NCBI RefSeq assembly: GCF_040954645.1
Contig: NC_092811.1
Span: forward strand, 87,349,199-87,413,198
Reading direction: 5' to 3'
Source: Diabrotica undecimpunctata
Lineage: Eukaryota > Arthropoda > Insecta > Coleoptera > Chrysomelidae
DNA length: 64,000 bases
Below are positions 32,400 to 44,460 of this stretch, one piece after another. Every line of letters starts with the position of its first letter. Position 1 is the stretch's first letter. The position numbers and the translations under genes were made by a program. Below the pieces are notes generated by a model. That model searched no databases. It saw nothing but the letters and a program-made list of their open reading frames with translations, and had not been told where the DNA came from.

Positions 32400-32815
32400 A
32401 AAAATAGTAAACTGCATTAAGATGCCACAACAAAATAGCTTCAGAACAATAAATGGAATAGTGGCATGGTGTACTTTGTCGCCGATAACAATAAAAAATG
32501 CTTTTCTAAAGCCGGATTTATGTGTAATATAGATGCGAATGATTTTAAAGCAGACGATAATATTCCACTTGCACAACTATTTCCCACCATCAAAGACACA
32601 TTAGTGGATTTAGAACAATTTACCTTGACTGATAGATAGTGTTGTGCCAACAGAAAGTAAAGAATTGACCATCAACGACGGTATTGAAGAAAAGACAGAA
32701 ATAAACGAAACTATCCCTAATTCTGAACCCGAGAAGGAAGAACCTGAAGTTTTTCTAGTGTCGAATATATCCAGCCTATCTAAAGCTGAGAAATTTAGAA
32801 AACTTTTTTATTAAT
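32400..32815 (+). pseudogene. Possible pogo/Tigger-like transposase C-terminal remnant
   Basis: Plus strand: ITIKNAFLKTGF, DANDFKADDNIPLAQLFP, then, after a stop, a Glu-rich acidic tail ending SKAEKFRKLFY. The run AW...ITI.NAF.KAGF followed by an acidic segment is seen near the C terminus of pogo/Tigger and jerky-like transposases. Weak, from memory only. A further TA-flanked terminus CAGTGTGTCCAAAAAATATG lies at 32911. Confidence 0.35.
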
Positions 32816-33034
32816 GAGAACAATTATTACGACATGTCGACATGTAATTTAAAAAGTATAAAGCAATCATTAATTTGCGATTATTTAAAAACATAAAAAT
32901 TTAACCATACAGTGTGTCCAAAAAATATGCAACCTATTTTTAAATTGATGTCATTATGTTCATTTATATTTCTGATTAATTGAAGTTACTAAATTTAAAT
33001 TGAAATTAATAAATAATTGAACACAAAGGAATAC

Positions 33035-35157
33035 CACAAATGGCAGCGGGACGTCTTCAAAGATAGGCTTTTTTCTTAAGCGGATTTAATTGCAGTTTTC
33101 AACATGTAAATCGAAGCCAAAATAGACGAGCAGATGAGCTTTCGAGCCTTTCTTTAGCTTCAAAGAAGGAAAATGACACAGCACAATATTATTTTCATTT
33201 TTTGAAAGAGAACAAGGACAAGTAATGGATAGAAACTTTGAGAAGGTATATAGGTATGTATGGGAAGGTTAACCAGAGGAATTAGAAAAAGATTTGCGGC
33301 TTTTAAGAGAAGACATCTTGAATTAAGTCTAGATAATGGTCTGTTAATGTGGGGATTTAGGGTAATTGTACCGGAAAAGACAAGAAAGCAGTTATTAGAT
33401 GAAATAAATGGGACACACAATGGAATAATTAAGATGAAGACAATTGTTAGACGGTATTTTTGGTGACTACATCTGGATGAAATAATCCAAAATCCAAATA
33501 AGTAATCCAAATAAGGCAGTATTGGTAAAGTTTGAAGAAGCCAAAGGAGTATTTGATAGAATTCATTCAGAATTTTTAAAACCAGTCAGAAGAAAAATGT
33601 TTTTAATCATAACAGACTCATTTTTAAAGTGACCGGAAGTGTATATAATGGATAAAATTTACACCTCAGCAACACTACAAAGACTAAGATATTGCTTTAC
33701 TAGGTATAGGTTGCCAAATAGTATATTATCGGATAATGGGCCCCAGTTGGTTAACGAAGAATTTGAAACATTCTGTAAAATGAATGGTACCATACATACA
33801 ACATCTGCTCCATATCATCCAGCAACTAATGGGACTGCTGAAAATAGTGTAAAAACTTTTAAACATGCCCTGAACAAGTTATTAATTGATAATATTTCAG
33901 ATTCAAAAGATTTATCAGTGCTTGTAAGTAAATATTTGTTTTCATATAGAAACACACCCCACTGCACTACGGGGAAAACTAATATTTGGAAGATATACAG
34001 TAGACTCCCTCTATAACGAGAACTGAAATGGCAGACTAATTACCTCGTTATAAGCGGATCTCGTTATATCCAACAACAATAATATTGTGCATACATATGA
34101 ATATGTAGTTTTCTAAAACATTAACTTTCTATAGTGAAGCCATTCGGAGCAATATAAGATGCTAATAAATATTGTTTGAATGGCGTTTTTAAAACAAAGT
34201 TGTTTACTTTTATTGTCAATGAAATGCATTAAAACAAAAAAGAGTTGTTTACTTTTACTGTCAATGATATATGTTAAAACAAAAAATCTGTATTCTGTAA
34301 ATATGTATAAAGCGTATAAAGTTATTTTGTCATTTTTGACTGCTTTAAATTGTCCAGTATTCTATCTATCATATTTTCTAAAGATGTGAAACAGTTTTAT
34401 GCTTCTTCATTTGCGTTTTGTCCTTGGATAAAATTTCTGACAACCTTTAAAACACTTTCCACATCTTGTCTATATTAGGACCCATATTATTAGGTGTGAA
34501 TGGTCAACCCAATACAATGACACTTGTGAATCATAAATTTTACATTTCCGACTAAGAATCATAAATTGTAAGAAGTTTATTGCGGGCGGCCCGCAGTTAA
34601 AAAGGGTATTTATTTATAGCTACGGCCGGGCCAAAACGTAAAAAATACGTTTTGCAATCTTATTTTCTCTCGTTATAAGCAAATTTACCTCGCTATAAAG
34701 GGTTATAGTTCAATAGAAATTTCACGGGACATCTAATGTACCTCGTTATAAGCGAAACCTCGTAATAACCGTGTTCGTTATAAAGGGAGTATACTGTATT
34801 AAGAACCGCTAAGACTTTATGACTAGCTCTGCTAGAGAAAGGGCTGGGGTAAACCAAATCGTCATAGGGGTAGACAGGTAGTATTTGAAGAAGGGGAATT
34901 AGTTAATACTAAAGAGTATAGAAATTTAAATAAATCTTCATGGGCCCAAGCTATGACTGTCTTAAAGCAAGATCAGTTAACCTATATCTGTAAGCCAGTT
35001 ACAAATAGTAATTTAATTCGGGAAAATCATACAGATCAATTTATTAAGGTGGAGAAATTTTATGATGGAGCTAAACTTGGTGTGGATGGGGAAGTTGTAG
35101 ACAAACTAAAATTTCAAAGTAATAATACTCAAAATGGAACTGGCTATCCAATATAAA
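33035..35157 (+). pseudogene. Ty3/gypsy pol fragment: RNase H end, integrase, C-terminal domain
   Basis: 33035-33130: RNase H end with AGRLQR.AFFLSGFN and RRADELS. 33260-33470: zinc-binding/linker part with RRHLELSLDNGLLMWGFRVI and HNGIIKMK. 33560-33960: the DDE core with ITDSF (first Asp), SDNGPQLVNEEFETF (second) and NGTAENSVKTFKHAL (Glu). 34830-35157: C-terminal part with LTYICKPVTNSN and ENHTDQFIKVEK. The frame is broken in many places and split by the MITE at 33998-34796. The 3' LTR is not visible. Protease, RT and gag are absent here. Confidence 0.85.
33998..34796. mobile_element. pogo/Tigger-like MITE inserted in gypsy integrase
   Basis: TA (33996-33997) followed by CAGTAGACTCCCTCTATAAC; the right end reads inwards CAGTATACTCCCTTTATAAC and is followed by TA (34797-34798). 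The terminal repeats are about 24 bp. Inside there is no transposase, but a 2x direct repeat of about 60 bp (AGTTGTTTACTTTTATTGTC / AGTTGTTTACTTTTACTGTC, 34197-34290) and further CTCGTTATAAGC-type repeats near both ends. Confidence 0.82.
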
Positions 35158-35237
35158 CTGGGATAGTAAGCGATACAAATAGACCTAATGGTTATAATAA
35201 TAGGAATGTAAGTCAAGAGGCTGAAGTAGTGTGAGAG

Positions 35238-35313
35238 TCATGTGACTACAGCGTTTTCCGTTCTACCGACAATATTGATATCGTCAGTATAGGCACGGAT
35301 TGTTACTGACTTG

Positions 35314-35314
<1 letters not shown>
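35238..35314 (-). pseudogene. RTE-like RT motif C scrap
   Basis: Minus strand: TIRAYTDDINIVGRTENAVV, an RT motif C block. It lies on the far side of the (TA)n run from the full-length RTE at 35388 and belongs to a different copy. Confidence 0.6.

Positions 35315-35387
<73 letters not shown>
35315..35387. repeat. (TA)n microsatellite, 3' flank of RTE
   Basis: 73 bp of TA directly followed by (CAT)4 (35388-35399), the 3' tail of the RTE element. Confidence 0.97.
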
Positions 35388-35389
<2 letters not shown>

Positions 35390-35412
35390 TCATCATCATT
35401 GGTGCTACAGCC

Positions 35413-37188
35413 CTATAAAAGAGCCTCGACCTTCCCAAGTCTATTACGCCAGTCAGTTCTATCCATTGCCAGCTGTTGCCAGTTTGCTGCGCCTATTTGT
35501 CTACCATCCTCATCTACACCATCCCTCCATCTGAGTTTTGGTCTACCCCTTTTTCTACTTCCCACAGGTTGTGACATAAGGATTCTTCTAGGAGGGTTGT
35601 TCTGCTGTGATCTTGCCAGATGTCCTGCCCATCTTAGTCTTCCTATTTTTATAAAGGATACTACGTCTTTACCACTAAAGATATGTTTATATCTGTGATA
35701 TATCTCGTAGTTGTACCTCCTTCTCCAAACACCATTTTCACAGATGCCACCAAATATTCTTCTCAGGATCCTTCGTTCAAATATAAGCAGGAGATTTTCA
35801 TCTGCCTTGGAAATGGTCCATGCCTCTGACCCATATGTCAACACTGGTTGTATAAGGGTTTTGTATATGGTTATTTTTGTTTTTTGGCTTAAGTTTCTGC
35901 TTCTCATATGTCTACTCAGTCCAAAATAGCATTTGTTTGCTAGGATTATTCTTCGCTTGATTTCTTCCGTCATGACGTTCTCCTTGGTGATCAGGGAGCC
36001 TAAGTATGTGAATTTGTCCACCACTTCAAAGGTAGAATTATCAACCGTGAGTTGGTGGCCGATGTTTCTGGCTCTATTGTTGGGTGTTGATGCCATTATC
36101 TTAGTTTTATTTTCATTTATTTGCAGGCCCATATTTTTTGAGGCGTGTGACAAGGTGGTATACATTTCTTCTAGCTTGCGTGTTGTGCGGGCAACTAGAT
36201 CAACATCATCTGCATATGCCAAAATTTGGGATGATTTATTAAAAATGTTTCCTCTGCTGTCTATTTGGGCATCCCTGACCGCCTTTTCCAAAGCTATGTT
36301 GAAAAGAAGACACGCCAGCGCATCTCCCTGTCGCAGCCCAACATGCGTTTCAAATGCCTGTGATTGTTCGCCCTGTATTTGGACTTTGCAAACAACTTTA
36401 CGCATTGTAGCCTTAACCAATCTTATCAGTTTATCGGGGATGTGGAATTCATCCATGGCTTCATACAATTTATTTCTTAGGACACTATCATAGGCCGATT
36501 TAAAATCTACGAAAAGATGGTATGTGTCGATATTAAATTCATTTGTTTTTTCCAGTATTTGCCTTTGCACAAAGATCTGGTCTGTTGTTGATCGACCAAG
36601 CCTAAAACCACTTTGATATTCGCCAAGAAGCTCCTCTGAATATTCACTCAGGCGACCATATAAAATACTCGAAAATATTTTGTATGCTGTATTAAGGAGG
36701 GTTATTCCCCTATAGTTTCTACATTCTAATTCATCGCCCTTTTTGTGTAGCGGACAAACGATCCCAATACACCACTCTTCTGGGATTTGTTCCTGATTCC
36801 AGGCTCTCAGTATGATTTTATATATATGATTAGTCAGAGTAGCACCTCCATATTTAATAAGTTCCGCGGGTATACCATCACTTCCTGGAGATTTATTATT
36901 TTTTAGGTGTTTTATTGCATCCCGTACTTCCTGAATTGATGGAGGCTCCAATGGTGTATTGTTGTGTGCTCCTGGGGGTGGTTGATTTGGATCTTCTACT
37001 TCGATAGTAAGCAGTTCTTTATAGTGTTCCACCCACCTTTTCAATACTTCTTCTTTTGTATTGAGTATATGCCCCTCCTTATCCTTACATAGTCCGATCC
37101 TTGGTTTAAATTCTTTTCTTGCTTTATTTAGATTTTTATAGAATTTTCTTGTTTGATTTTCCTTTTTTAATGCCTCAAGTTCTTCCAA
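35413..37188 (-). pseudogene. RTE pol, RT domain part (same ORF as 37285-38352)
   Basis: 591 codons. NYRGITLLNTAYKI (about residue 157), YQSGFRLGRSTTDQIF (motif 2, about 190), FVDFKSAYDS (motif A, about 225), GLRQGDALACLLFNIALE (motif B, about 277), LAYADDVDLVARTT (motif C, about 318), FTYLGSLITKENV, then the C-terminal FERRILRRIFGG, RLRWAGHLAR and RGRPKLRWRDG blocks. All palm Asp residues are present. The first Met is internal: reading is open in frame for 32 more codons upstream to the TAA at 37285-37287. Confidence 0.92.
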
Positions 37189-37284
37189 TATTCTATTTTC
37201 ATAAGTTCGCTTTTTTCTCCGATGGATGTACTTCTCTTCTCTTCTGAGATCTTTATATTTTTGTTCTTTTTCTCGGGTTCTTCT

Positions 37285-38352
37285 TTACTGCATCAGTTTA
37301 TATGCATTGTTCTTTCTTCTTGTAATGTCCTCGCACTCAGCATCGAACCACTCATTGCGTAGTGGTGGTCTTTGCGGCCCTAGAATCTTATTTGCTGCGT
37401 CTTGAATGTAATTTTTACACGTTTCCCATTGTTCACTAATTGTTAGATTCTCTTTAGTTATGTATTTAGTTTCGATATAGTTTTGAAACCTTTCTACCGT
37501 TTGCGGGTTTTTGAGGAGTTCAATATTAAGGCGCCTTGTTTTGGTACTTCTCTCCTTCTTCGCATTTGAGATTCTAGCCCGAATTCTTGTGCCAACTAGA
37601 AAATGATCTGAATCAATATTGGCGCCTCGATAGGTGCGGACATCCATAAGGTTGGAGAAGTGTCTAGCATCTATGATCACATGATCAATTTGGTTGTTCG
37701 TTAATCCATCAGGCGAGGTCCAAGTCCCCATATGTATTTTTTTGTGTAGAAAACATGTGCTTCCTACGATCATGTTCTTTGAGGCTGCGAAGGTGACTGC
37801 TCGGTGTCCATTCGAATTAGTATTATTATGGAGACTATATTTACCAATGTGCGGTAGATATATTTCTTCCCTTCCGATTTTTGCGTTCAGATCACCGATT
37901 ATTATTTTAATGTCATTTCTGGGACAATTGTCATATGTTCTTTCTAATTCATCATAGAAATTGTCTTTTTCTTCGTCTTGCTTGTCCTCTGTTGGGGCAT
38001 GTACATTAATAAGGCTAATATTAAAAAACTTGCCCCTGATCCTTAAGCAGCTCATTCGCGGATTTATCGGCTTAAAATCTATAACCAAGTGCTTGACTTT
38101 ATTATTGACTATAAAGGCTGTCCCAAATTCATGTCTGGTTCTATGGCAACTATAGTATATATTGTAGTTTGCTTTTTGGATTATGCCATGACCTGTCCAT
38201 CGTACTTCTTGTATTGCAGTAATATCAGCATTATATTGTGCTAATATGTCACACAGTTTGCGGATGTTTCCAGGTTCGTTAAGTGTGCGAACGTTCCAGG
38301 TAAATACTTTAAGATCATTATTTCCATTATTCAGGTCCTTATTTCGTTGCAT
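37285..38352 (-). pseudogene. RTE pol, APE-type endonuclease domain
   Basis: 355 codons ending in a premature TAA after AYKLMQ. APE-type motifs in order: VFTWNVRTLN (about residue 17), AIQEVRW (catalytic Glu, about 45), LINVHAPTED, IIGDLNAKIG (about 153), LTNNQIDHVIID (about 214) and SDHFLVG (catalytic His, about 245). The frame is the same as 35413-37188, so the two are one ORF of about 979 residues. The stop could be a CAA-to-TAA change. The first ATG is preceded by a basic stretch (GRKSRRRP) still in frame, so the true start may be slightly upstream. Confidence 0.92.
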
Positions 38353-38662
38353 AGGTCGTCGTCGAGATTTCCGTCCGGCATTTTTGACTTTCGATTTCGT
38401 AACTATAGGGTTTTACCGGGTTGGGTAGTTAACCCAACGCCAAACCCCCTTTTCGGAGGGCCATTTCACCCACTCTCGTCAGTTCCCGACCCAACTTTCC
38501 ACCCGGGTTGGATACCAGATCTCCAGCTGGGTTGCTCGGTTAACAGGGGACACCAGCGTGAAAGTGAGAGTCGGATTTGAGTAGAAGAGGCTAGTTGGAG
38601 TAAACTGGAATCAACTCCATGTATTCGCATTCTACCCCTTTATCCCCCTCTACCCTTTAAAT

Positions 38663-38800
<138 letters not shown>

Positions 38801-38809
38801 ACCAGTGGT

Positions 38810-39330
38810 TGCAACAACATACATATTACTTTTTCCAGAGCCAGATTGAACAATATACAGGAGAGAGGCACAGCCTTTTATTTGTTTTAAAAGGTTCAGA
38901 CAGTTTACTTTGGATTCGTACTCTACATTCAACTTTTTCAAGAATTTTTAAATAAATTTACCATCTGACTTGCTATTCCTAGTTCTTTCATTGCTCTGAA
39001 CATTTCTCTTCTATTTCCAGAGTCGTAGGCTGCCTTGTAGTCTAAGAAATATGTGATGAGTATCTATGCTATATTCCAGTGTTTCTCTAAAATTTGTCTC
39101 AGTTTTGAAATTTGTTGAAGTGTGCATTTATCACTTCTAAAACCAGCCTGGTATTTTCCTGTTATTCGTTCTGCATGTGGTACCATACGGTTTTATAGTA
39201 TAGTGGAGAGTACTTTATACGTTGCGTTTAGAAGCGTAATTTCTCTGTGATTAGAGCATTCAAAGATATCTCCTTGTTTTGTGTATGCTGCAAGATATTC
39301 CAATATTCCAATCACGGGGGAGAAAGTTTT
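38810..39330 (-). pseudogene. RTE-like LINE RT fragment
   Basis: Minus strand, decayed: GKYQAGFRSDKCTLQQISKL (motif 2, about 39160), YFLDYKAAYDSGNRREMFRA (motif A, about 39040) and [14 protein letters not shown] (motif B, about 38850). The upstream EITLLNATYKVLSTIL is at about 39250-39205. Several stops. Confidence 0.72.
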
Positions 39331-39584
39331 GTGTCCATATTTCTTTTATGAATTGCTGTAGGACCAACAACATAGCTTATTGCCATAACAATAATACCAA
39401 ATACAACCCAGTGGCAAAAAATATGACAGGTCTAGCTCAAAAATAGATAAAACAAAGTTTGATAGAAGTTTTCGTAACCATACTAAGTTCTATGATTTGG
39501 TACATAATTTTTGGCAAAGTTGTTTTTTTTGCAAGTTATTATAAATATAAGAAGCATATGGATATATTAAAAAGTTATAGATTA
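39331..39584. other. No gene found
   Basis: Short spacer between LINE pieces; nothing recognised. Confidence 0.4.
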
Positions 39585-39592
39585 GGCAGAAC
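39585..39592 (+). repeat. Target-site duplication (GGCAGAAC)
   Basis: Repeated at 39985-39992 around the LINE copy 39593-39984. Confidence 0.85.
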
Positions 39593-39984
39593 TTCTTCTT
39601 CTTCTTCAAGTGCCATCTTCGTTCCGAAGGTTGGCGATCATCAGGGCTATACGTATTTTCGAAACTGCTGACCGAAACAATTCGTTGCTGCTACAGCTAT
39701 ACCATTCCCGTAGATTCTTTAGCCAGGAGTTTCGTCTTCTTCCTATGGACCTTTTTCCTGCTATTTTCCCTTGCATAATTATTCGAAGCAGTTCATATCT
39801 TTCGCCTCTTGTAATGTGTCCCAAGTATTGCAGTTTTCGTTTTTTGATCGTAAATATGACTTCCTTTTCTTTATTCATTCTTCTCAAGACCTCGACATTT
39901 GTGACTCTCTCGGTCCATGATATTCTCAGGATTCTGCGATACATCCACAGTTCAAATGCCTCTAATTTTTTTTTTTTTTTTTTT
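39593..39984 (-). mobile_element. Very young, 5'-truncated LINE copy (392 bp)
   Basis: The (GAA)n tail is on the left; the coding end covers the C-terminal 112 residues or so (MYRRILRISWTERVTNVEVL, LQYLGHITRGERYELL, NSWLKNLREW) with an intact frame to the stop near 39606. Over about 365 bp it differs at a single base by eye from 61222-61595. At the 5' truncation point an A-run of 6 in the parent sequence (AAAAAATTAGAGG) has become about 19 (39966-39984, T on this strand). Confidence 0.95.
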
Positions 39985-39992
39985 GGCAGAAC

Positions 39993-40739
39993 GTTTTATA
40001 ACAAAAGTTAAAAAGACACAAATAATTATGAAACCGTGTAATCGATACCAATATTAGTATAAAACACATTGGTATTTTCCTTTGTTTAGTCATTAACAAT
40101 TTGTAAACCAGATTACAACTAATAATCTTCAATTACAAAAGTCTAAATAGAATACAATAGTCTTAAACAAATAATACTGTTGTTGAACAACACATAGATA
40201 CCGAATATCTATTTTATAAATACTTATTTATTTATATATCACAGGTCAATGTTTATCATTTCTTTCTACGAATACTAAGTAATGCAACCATACGCTATCT
40301 CTATACGGTGGTATTTAATTTGATATCATATTGTGATATGATGAAGCAACAACGAAATATACATACAATAAGTATAGGTACAATTTTAATATCTCAAATA
40401 AGAAATTTTGTGGGAAAAAATATTTCAATATTTTTATTATTGAAATTTCAATTTTATGAAAAAACATAAGGATTTTTTTTTCTTTCTCATTATATGAAAA
40501 TGTTCTTGTTTATTGGCGGATTAATACTTCTGTGGAAGTTTCGAAGTTTGTTACTCCTTCGACCGGCTGAGATTTCTTCTACCGTATGTGATGTATCACT
40601 TGCTAACCAATGCTGGTCTCCTGTATTCTACTTAATGATTGCTTCATTCTGTTTTCCGTTTAGTTACATTGTCTTTTTATGTCTTCACTCTTCTTTAAGT
40701 CGATAAGCGTATTTTCTGTAATTATTGTCAGTATTTTCA
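39993..40739. other. No gene recognised
   Basis: AT-rich. The ORF at 40494-40706 overlaps decayed LINE-like matter and has no clear domain. Confidence 0.4.
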
Positions 40740-41170
40740 TTCCGCCGTTTCTAATAACCTTCGTGTTGTAGCTGTGTCTGATCTTATTTCTGAAACATAC
40801 GTCATTATTGGTATTATATTTGGTTCTCTCGTGTAATCTCTTGTGTAATCACAAGCTATTTCACTTCTATTACTTGTTCAATGCTGACGCCATGAATTTT
40901 TAATTTACATCTACTTGGTTCGTTACTGATTAATATTATTTTGGTTTTCTGAGTTGGATCGACATTTTAGATTCTTTTGCTCTGGTGTTGAATCTGTGGA
41001 GCAGTTTTTATAAACTATATTTATCTTGGGCTAGCAAAATTACATTATCTGCATAACAGTATTATGGCTTCTTTATTTTCCCTTCTGTTTCCTCTTCCTT
41101 TGTTGGCGCTTTTGATGACTTCATACGTGACATAGTTAATTAGGGAGGGTTTAATGAGCCTCAGTGCCGT
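40740..41170 (-). pseudogene. Decayed RTE-like LINE, motif C region
   Basis: Minus strand around 41070-40860: YADNVILLAQDKYSL (motif C with one Asp replaced by Asn), LLHRFNTRAKESKMSIQ, and CK.KIHGVSIEQVIEVK in broken frames. Related to the copy at 19523-20900. Confidence 0.65.
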
Positions 41171-42534
41171 ATTTCGTTTTGAAACCCCAATACTCTGGGG
41201 TATTGTAATTTAGGAATAAGAATTTAAAAGAAAGAGAATTTGGAGTGAAGTTATTGAATGTACTAATAAAGAATAGCTTAGCTCATAGGAACCAATTTAA
41301 AGAACCAGAGAGATACCAAATCTCAAGGAAGAATTCGGGCTAGCTTTTCTACACTTAGAATTGGCTTTGGGATAAAATACCAATATATGGGATAATAAAA
41401 TTATATAAACAAGGGAGAAAATGAGACCTTGTAACACAAACAATGAAATTAGATAGGACAACGTAATATTTAATCTTATATGGAAGGCACTATAAGTTGC
41501 CTAAGGTACTGAATGTGGGCAGCACTCAAGACTAGCTTGAGAATTTAGAAATGAGGAAAAAACAAGAAACAAGTATACCTAATACAATAACTTAGAATAA
41601 CTTAAAAAACCACTATTTACCTTGTATTGATATATTATACTGGTTAGTAGAAACTGAAATTAAAAGCGAACTACTAATGACAACTATATCTATATAAATT
41701 TGGTTAAACAGTTTAAATAATTACTTACATGTAAAGGAAAATCTGAAATAACCCTAGTGGTGGAGGTGTAAAGGTAAGAGAGGGTCTAATCGCCACACAA
41801 AAATAAAAATACCACCACTACTGTGCCAAGTAATAAGGCTATTAGTAAAAACAACAGTCTGGGAGAAAAGCGAAATAACACTAAAGGTTAGTATTAAAAT
41901 ACAAAGTAAACCTAGACTAGGTAAGGTATTAAAGGTAAGAAAACAACAACTATGGTTACAATAAATGAATACCTTACTTAGTACACCCAAAGGGTGAGGT
42001 ACTCACCGATAGGACTAATATGTGTCCAAATAGCAACTAAATATACTATACAGCAACCAAATTAATATAATTAAGATATTTATATAAAATATGTAATAGA
42101 ATGAGTCGGGTCACTCTTTATAAAAACCTATTTAAAAACGCATTACATTTTCCCCTCCCTTATTTAACAACCTATATAAACTTTAATTACTCTTTTCCTA
42201 GTTATAAAAAAAAACTAGTAAGTTGACTTGATTATATGCATATAAGCAGTTTATACTCATTGTAAATCAAAACAAGTAACAACAATTTAGAGGTATTAAA
42301 CGATTTACAGGTATCTATATGAATTTAAAAATTACCAAAAGCTTATCTGTTCCAACAGCTCTACAAAAAACCAACGAAGATGGAAGGCTGATTGGAATAA
42401 GCCAAGCTGATTTCTCCAAATGAGTGGATGGATACATGTAAATATACTCTGGATGGGTGGCTGGTGACGAATCTGAGACAAAGTGCGTAGCTTAGGACTT
42501 TAGAGCGATTGTCATTATGGCGTGGTTTAATATA
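41171..42534. other. No gene found
   Basis: Noncoding, AT-rich, with purine-rich stretches. I saw no splice-flanked exon and no terminal repeats. Confidence 0.4.
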
Positions 42535-44456
42535 CAGTGTGTAAAAGCCAAATGGAATAAATTCATTATTTAGGTTACTGTACATATTTATAAAAAATCC
42601 CGAAACACGTCAAATTTAAATTATAACTTGACATTCTTCAACGTGAAAATGCAACCCCTACCTTCAACCCCCTTGGAATGATAGGTACAACCCCCAATTT
42701 TTAAAATAGGAAGTATAGGCTTGTGATATATCGTTTGAAAGGTCTTTTCATTCTCCATTCAAAAATGTTGTCGGTTTCAAGTTTATTAAGATTAATTAAG
42801 ATGAAATAAATTAAAATCATGTGGTTACCGAAATTCGCTAAAATATACTCAAAACTTATTTCCCGTTTAGGTCTTAATAATAAGAAAGTGAACAAAAACC
42901 ATAGCAATGTGGTTTTTAGATGGTAACCATTAAAAAACTTTAAAGAAGTTCCGCGGCAACGTTATTTTAACACGCATTAGTAAATTGTTTTATTCAAGTT
43001 GTCAGTATTTTAATTTAAGTAAAAAGTTCGTTCAATTCAATTCTGAAAAATGGTTAGATTAACGGAAATGTATAAAATAACAGTTTTACAAATGATTGGT
43101 TACGGAGATAACACCCAAACACAACAGGAAGTAACTCGCCTATTTCATGAGAAATTTTCTAATTTACCGCCTATATCCTAAGGAACAATAAGTAAAATAG
43201 AGAAGCAGTTTCGCGAGTTTGGACATGTAAGGCAGATAAAAAAAAGCAGCTGCCAATGCACTGAGTGATGAACTCAAATTAGATGTGTTGCTTGAGTTTC
43301 AGGAAAATCCACATACATCGAGTAGACAGGCATCCACTACATTCAATGCTAGCCATACATCGATAGTAAACATATTAAAAGAAAATAAATTGAATCCCTA
43401 TAAGATGATACTACTCAGGAGCTCATGGAAGACGATTTTGATAGGAGAACTTTTTTTGTGAGCAAATGATGGACATGTTAAATAACAATATTATCCAATT
43501 AGAAGACGTTATGTTTTCTGATGAGTGTACTTTTTCACTTAACGGTCATGCTAATCGACAAAATTGCCGCTACTGGGCCACGGAAAATCCTCACTGGATG
43601 AGAGAAGAACACACTCAATACCCTCAAAAGGTTAATGTTTGGGCAGGGATTGTAGGAAACAATATCATTAGTCCCTTTTTCATTGAAGGCAACTTGAATG
43701 GCAACAATTATTTGGCACTACTTCAAAATGATGTCATTCCAACGTTGGCAAATTTATATCCTGATCAAGGAAACCCTCAAGTTCCAGCGAATACGATATG
43801 GTTTCAGCAGGATGGAGTACCACCACATTATCAACTTGATGTCCGGCACTACCTCGATACAATATTTCCCAATCGGTGGATAGGGAGACGAGGATCGATT
43901 GAATGGCCAGCGCGATCACCTGATCTTACATTATTATATTTTTTTTATGGGGATATGTGAAGAGCCATGTGTACAAAACTAAACCTTCTGATTTAAATGA
44001 CTTAAAAGAACGGTTTTATTTGAGATTAGGATGTTGCCAAGACGTTCGCGGTGAACATTTTGAACATCTACTTCATTAACATTCATAGTTCTTTTTCGTG
44101 TTCTACATTTTATTATGTTTTGCATTACATTTTAGTTTTTGATCGTATTGTAGCGAATTTCGGTAACCACATGATTTTAATTTATTTTATCTTAATTAAT
44201 CTTAATAAACTTGAAAGCGACAACATTTTTGAATGGAGAATGAAAAGACCTTTCAATCGATATATCACAAGCCTATACTTCCTATGTTAAAAATTAGGGG
44301 TTGTACCTGTCATTTTAAGGGGGTTGAAGGTAGGGGTTGCATTTTCACGTTAAAGAATGTCAAGTTATAATTTAAATTTGACGTGTTTCGGGTTTTTTTA
44401 TAAATATGTACAGTAACCTAAATAATGAATTTATTCCGTTTGGCTTTTACACACTG
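42535..44456 (+). mobile_element. Mariner-like transposon with about 320-bp terminal inverted repeats
   Basis: The left end TA + CAGTGTGTAAAAGCCAAATG (from 42535) and the right end (inverted, to 44456, followed by TA) are complementary for about 310-320 bp (42535-42850 against 44145-44456), including GGTTACCGAAATTCGCTA near the inner limit. Such long inverted repeats are unusual for the family. The 1.92-kb element holds one degenerate transposase gene. Confidence 0.9.
43050..44079 (+). pseudogene. Tc1/mariner superfamily (DD36D-like) transposase pseudogene
   Basis: It starts MVRLTEMYKITVLQMIGYGD (helix-turn-helix region, 43050). There are stops and frameshifts through 43460, then an open 164-codon stretch: VMFSDECTFSLNGHANRQ (first Asp), KVNVWAGIVGNNII, NTIWFQQDGVPPHY (second Asp) and IEWPARSPDLT (third Asp). 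I count 36 residues between the second and third Asp. After 43960 the frame slips but GD/W.Y.KSHVYKTKPSDL continues to about 44079. The same N-W-I-G-R block occurs in the fragment at 31717-32310. Confidence 0.88.
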
Positions 44457-44460
44457 TATA

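Larger units (their letters stand above)
35388..38660 (-). mobile_element. Nearly full-length RTE-type LINE
   Basis: 3.27 kb, minus strand: GC-richer 5' leader (38353-38660), one long endonuclease-RT ORF (38352-35413) and a very short 3' end with a (GAT)n tail (35399-35388). Both sides are (TA)n (35315-35387; 38663-38798), so it most likely inserted into a TA repeat. The length and single-ORF layout match complete RTE elements. Only one nonsense codon separates it from an open ORF. Confidence 0.9.
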
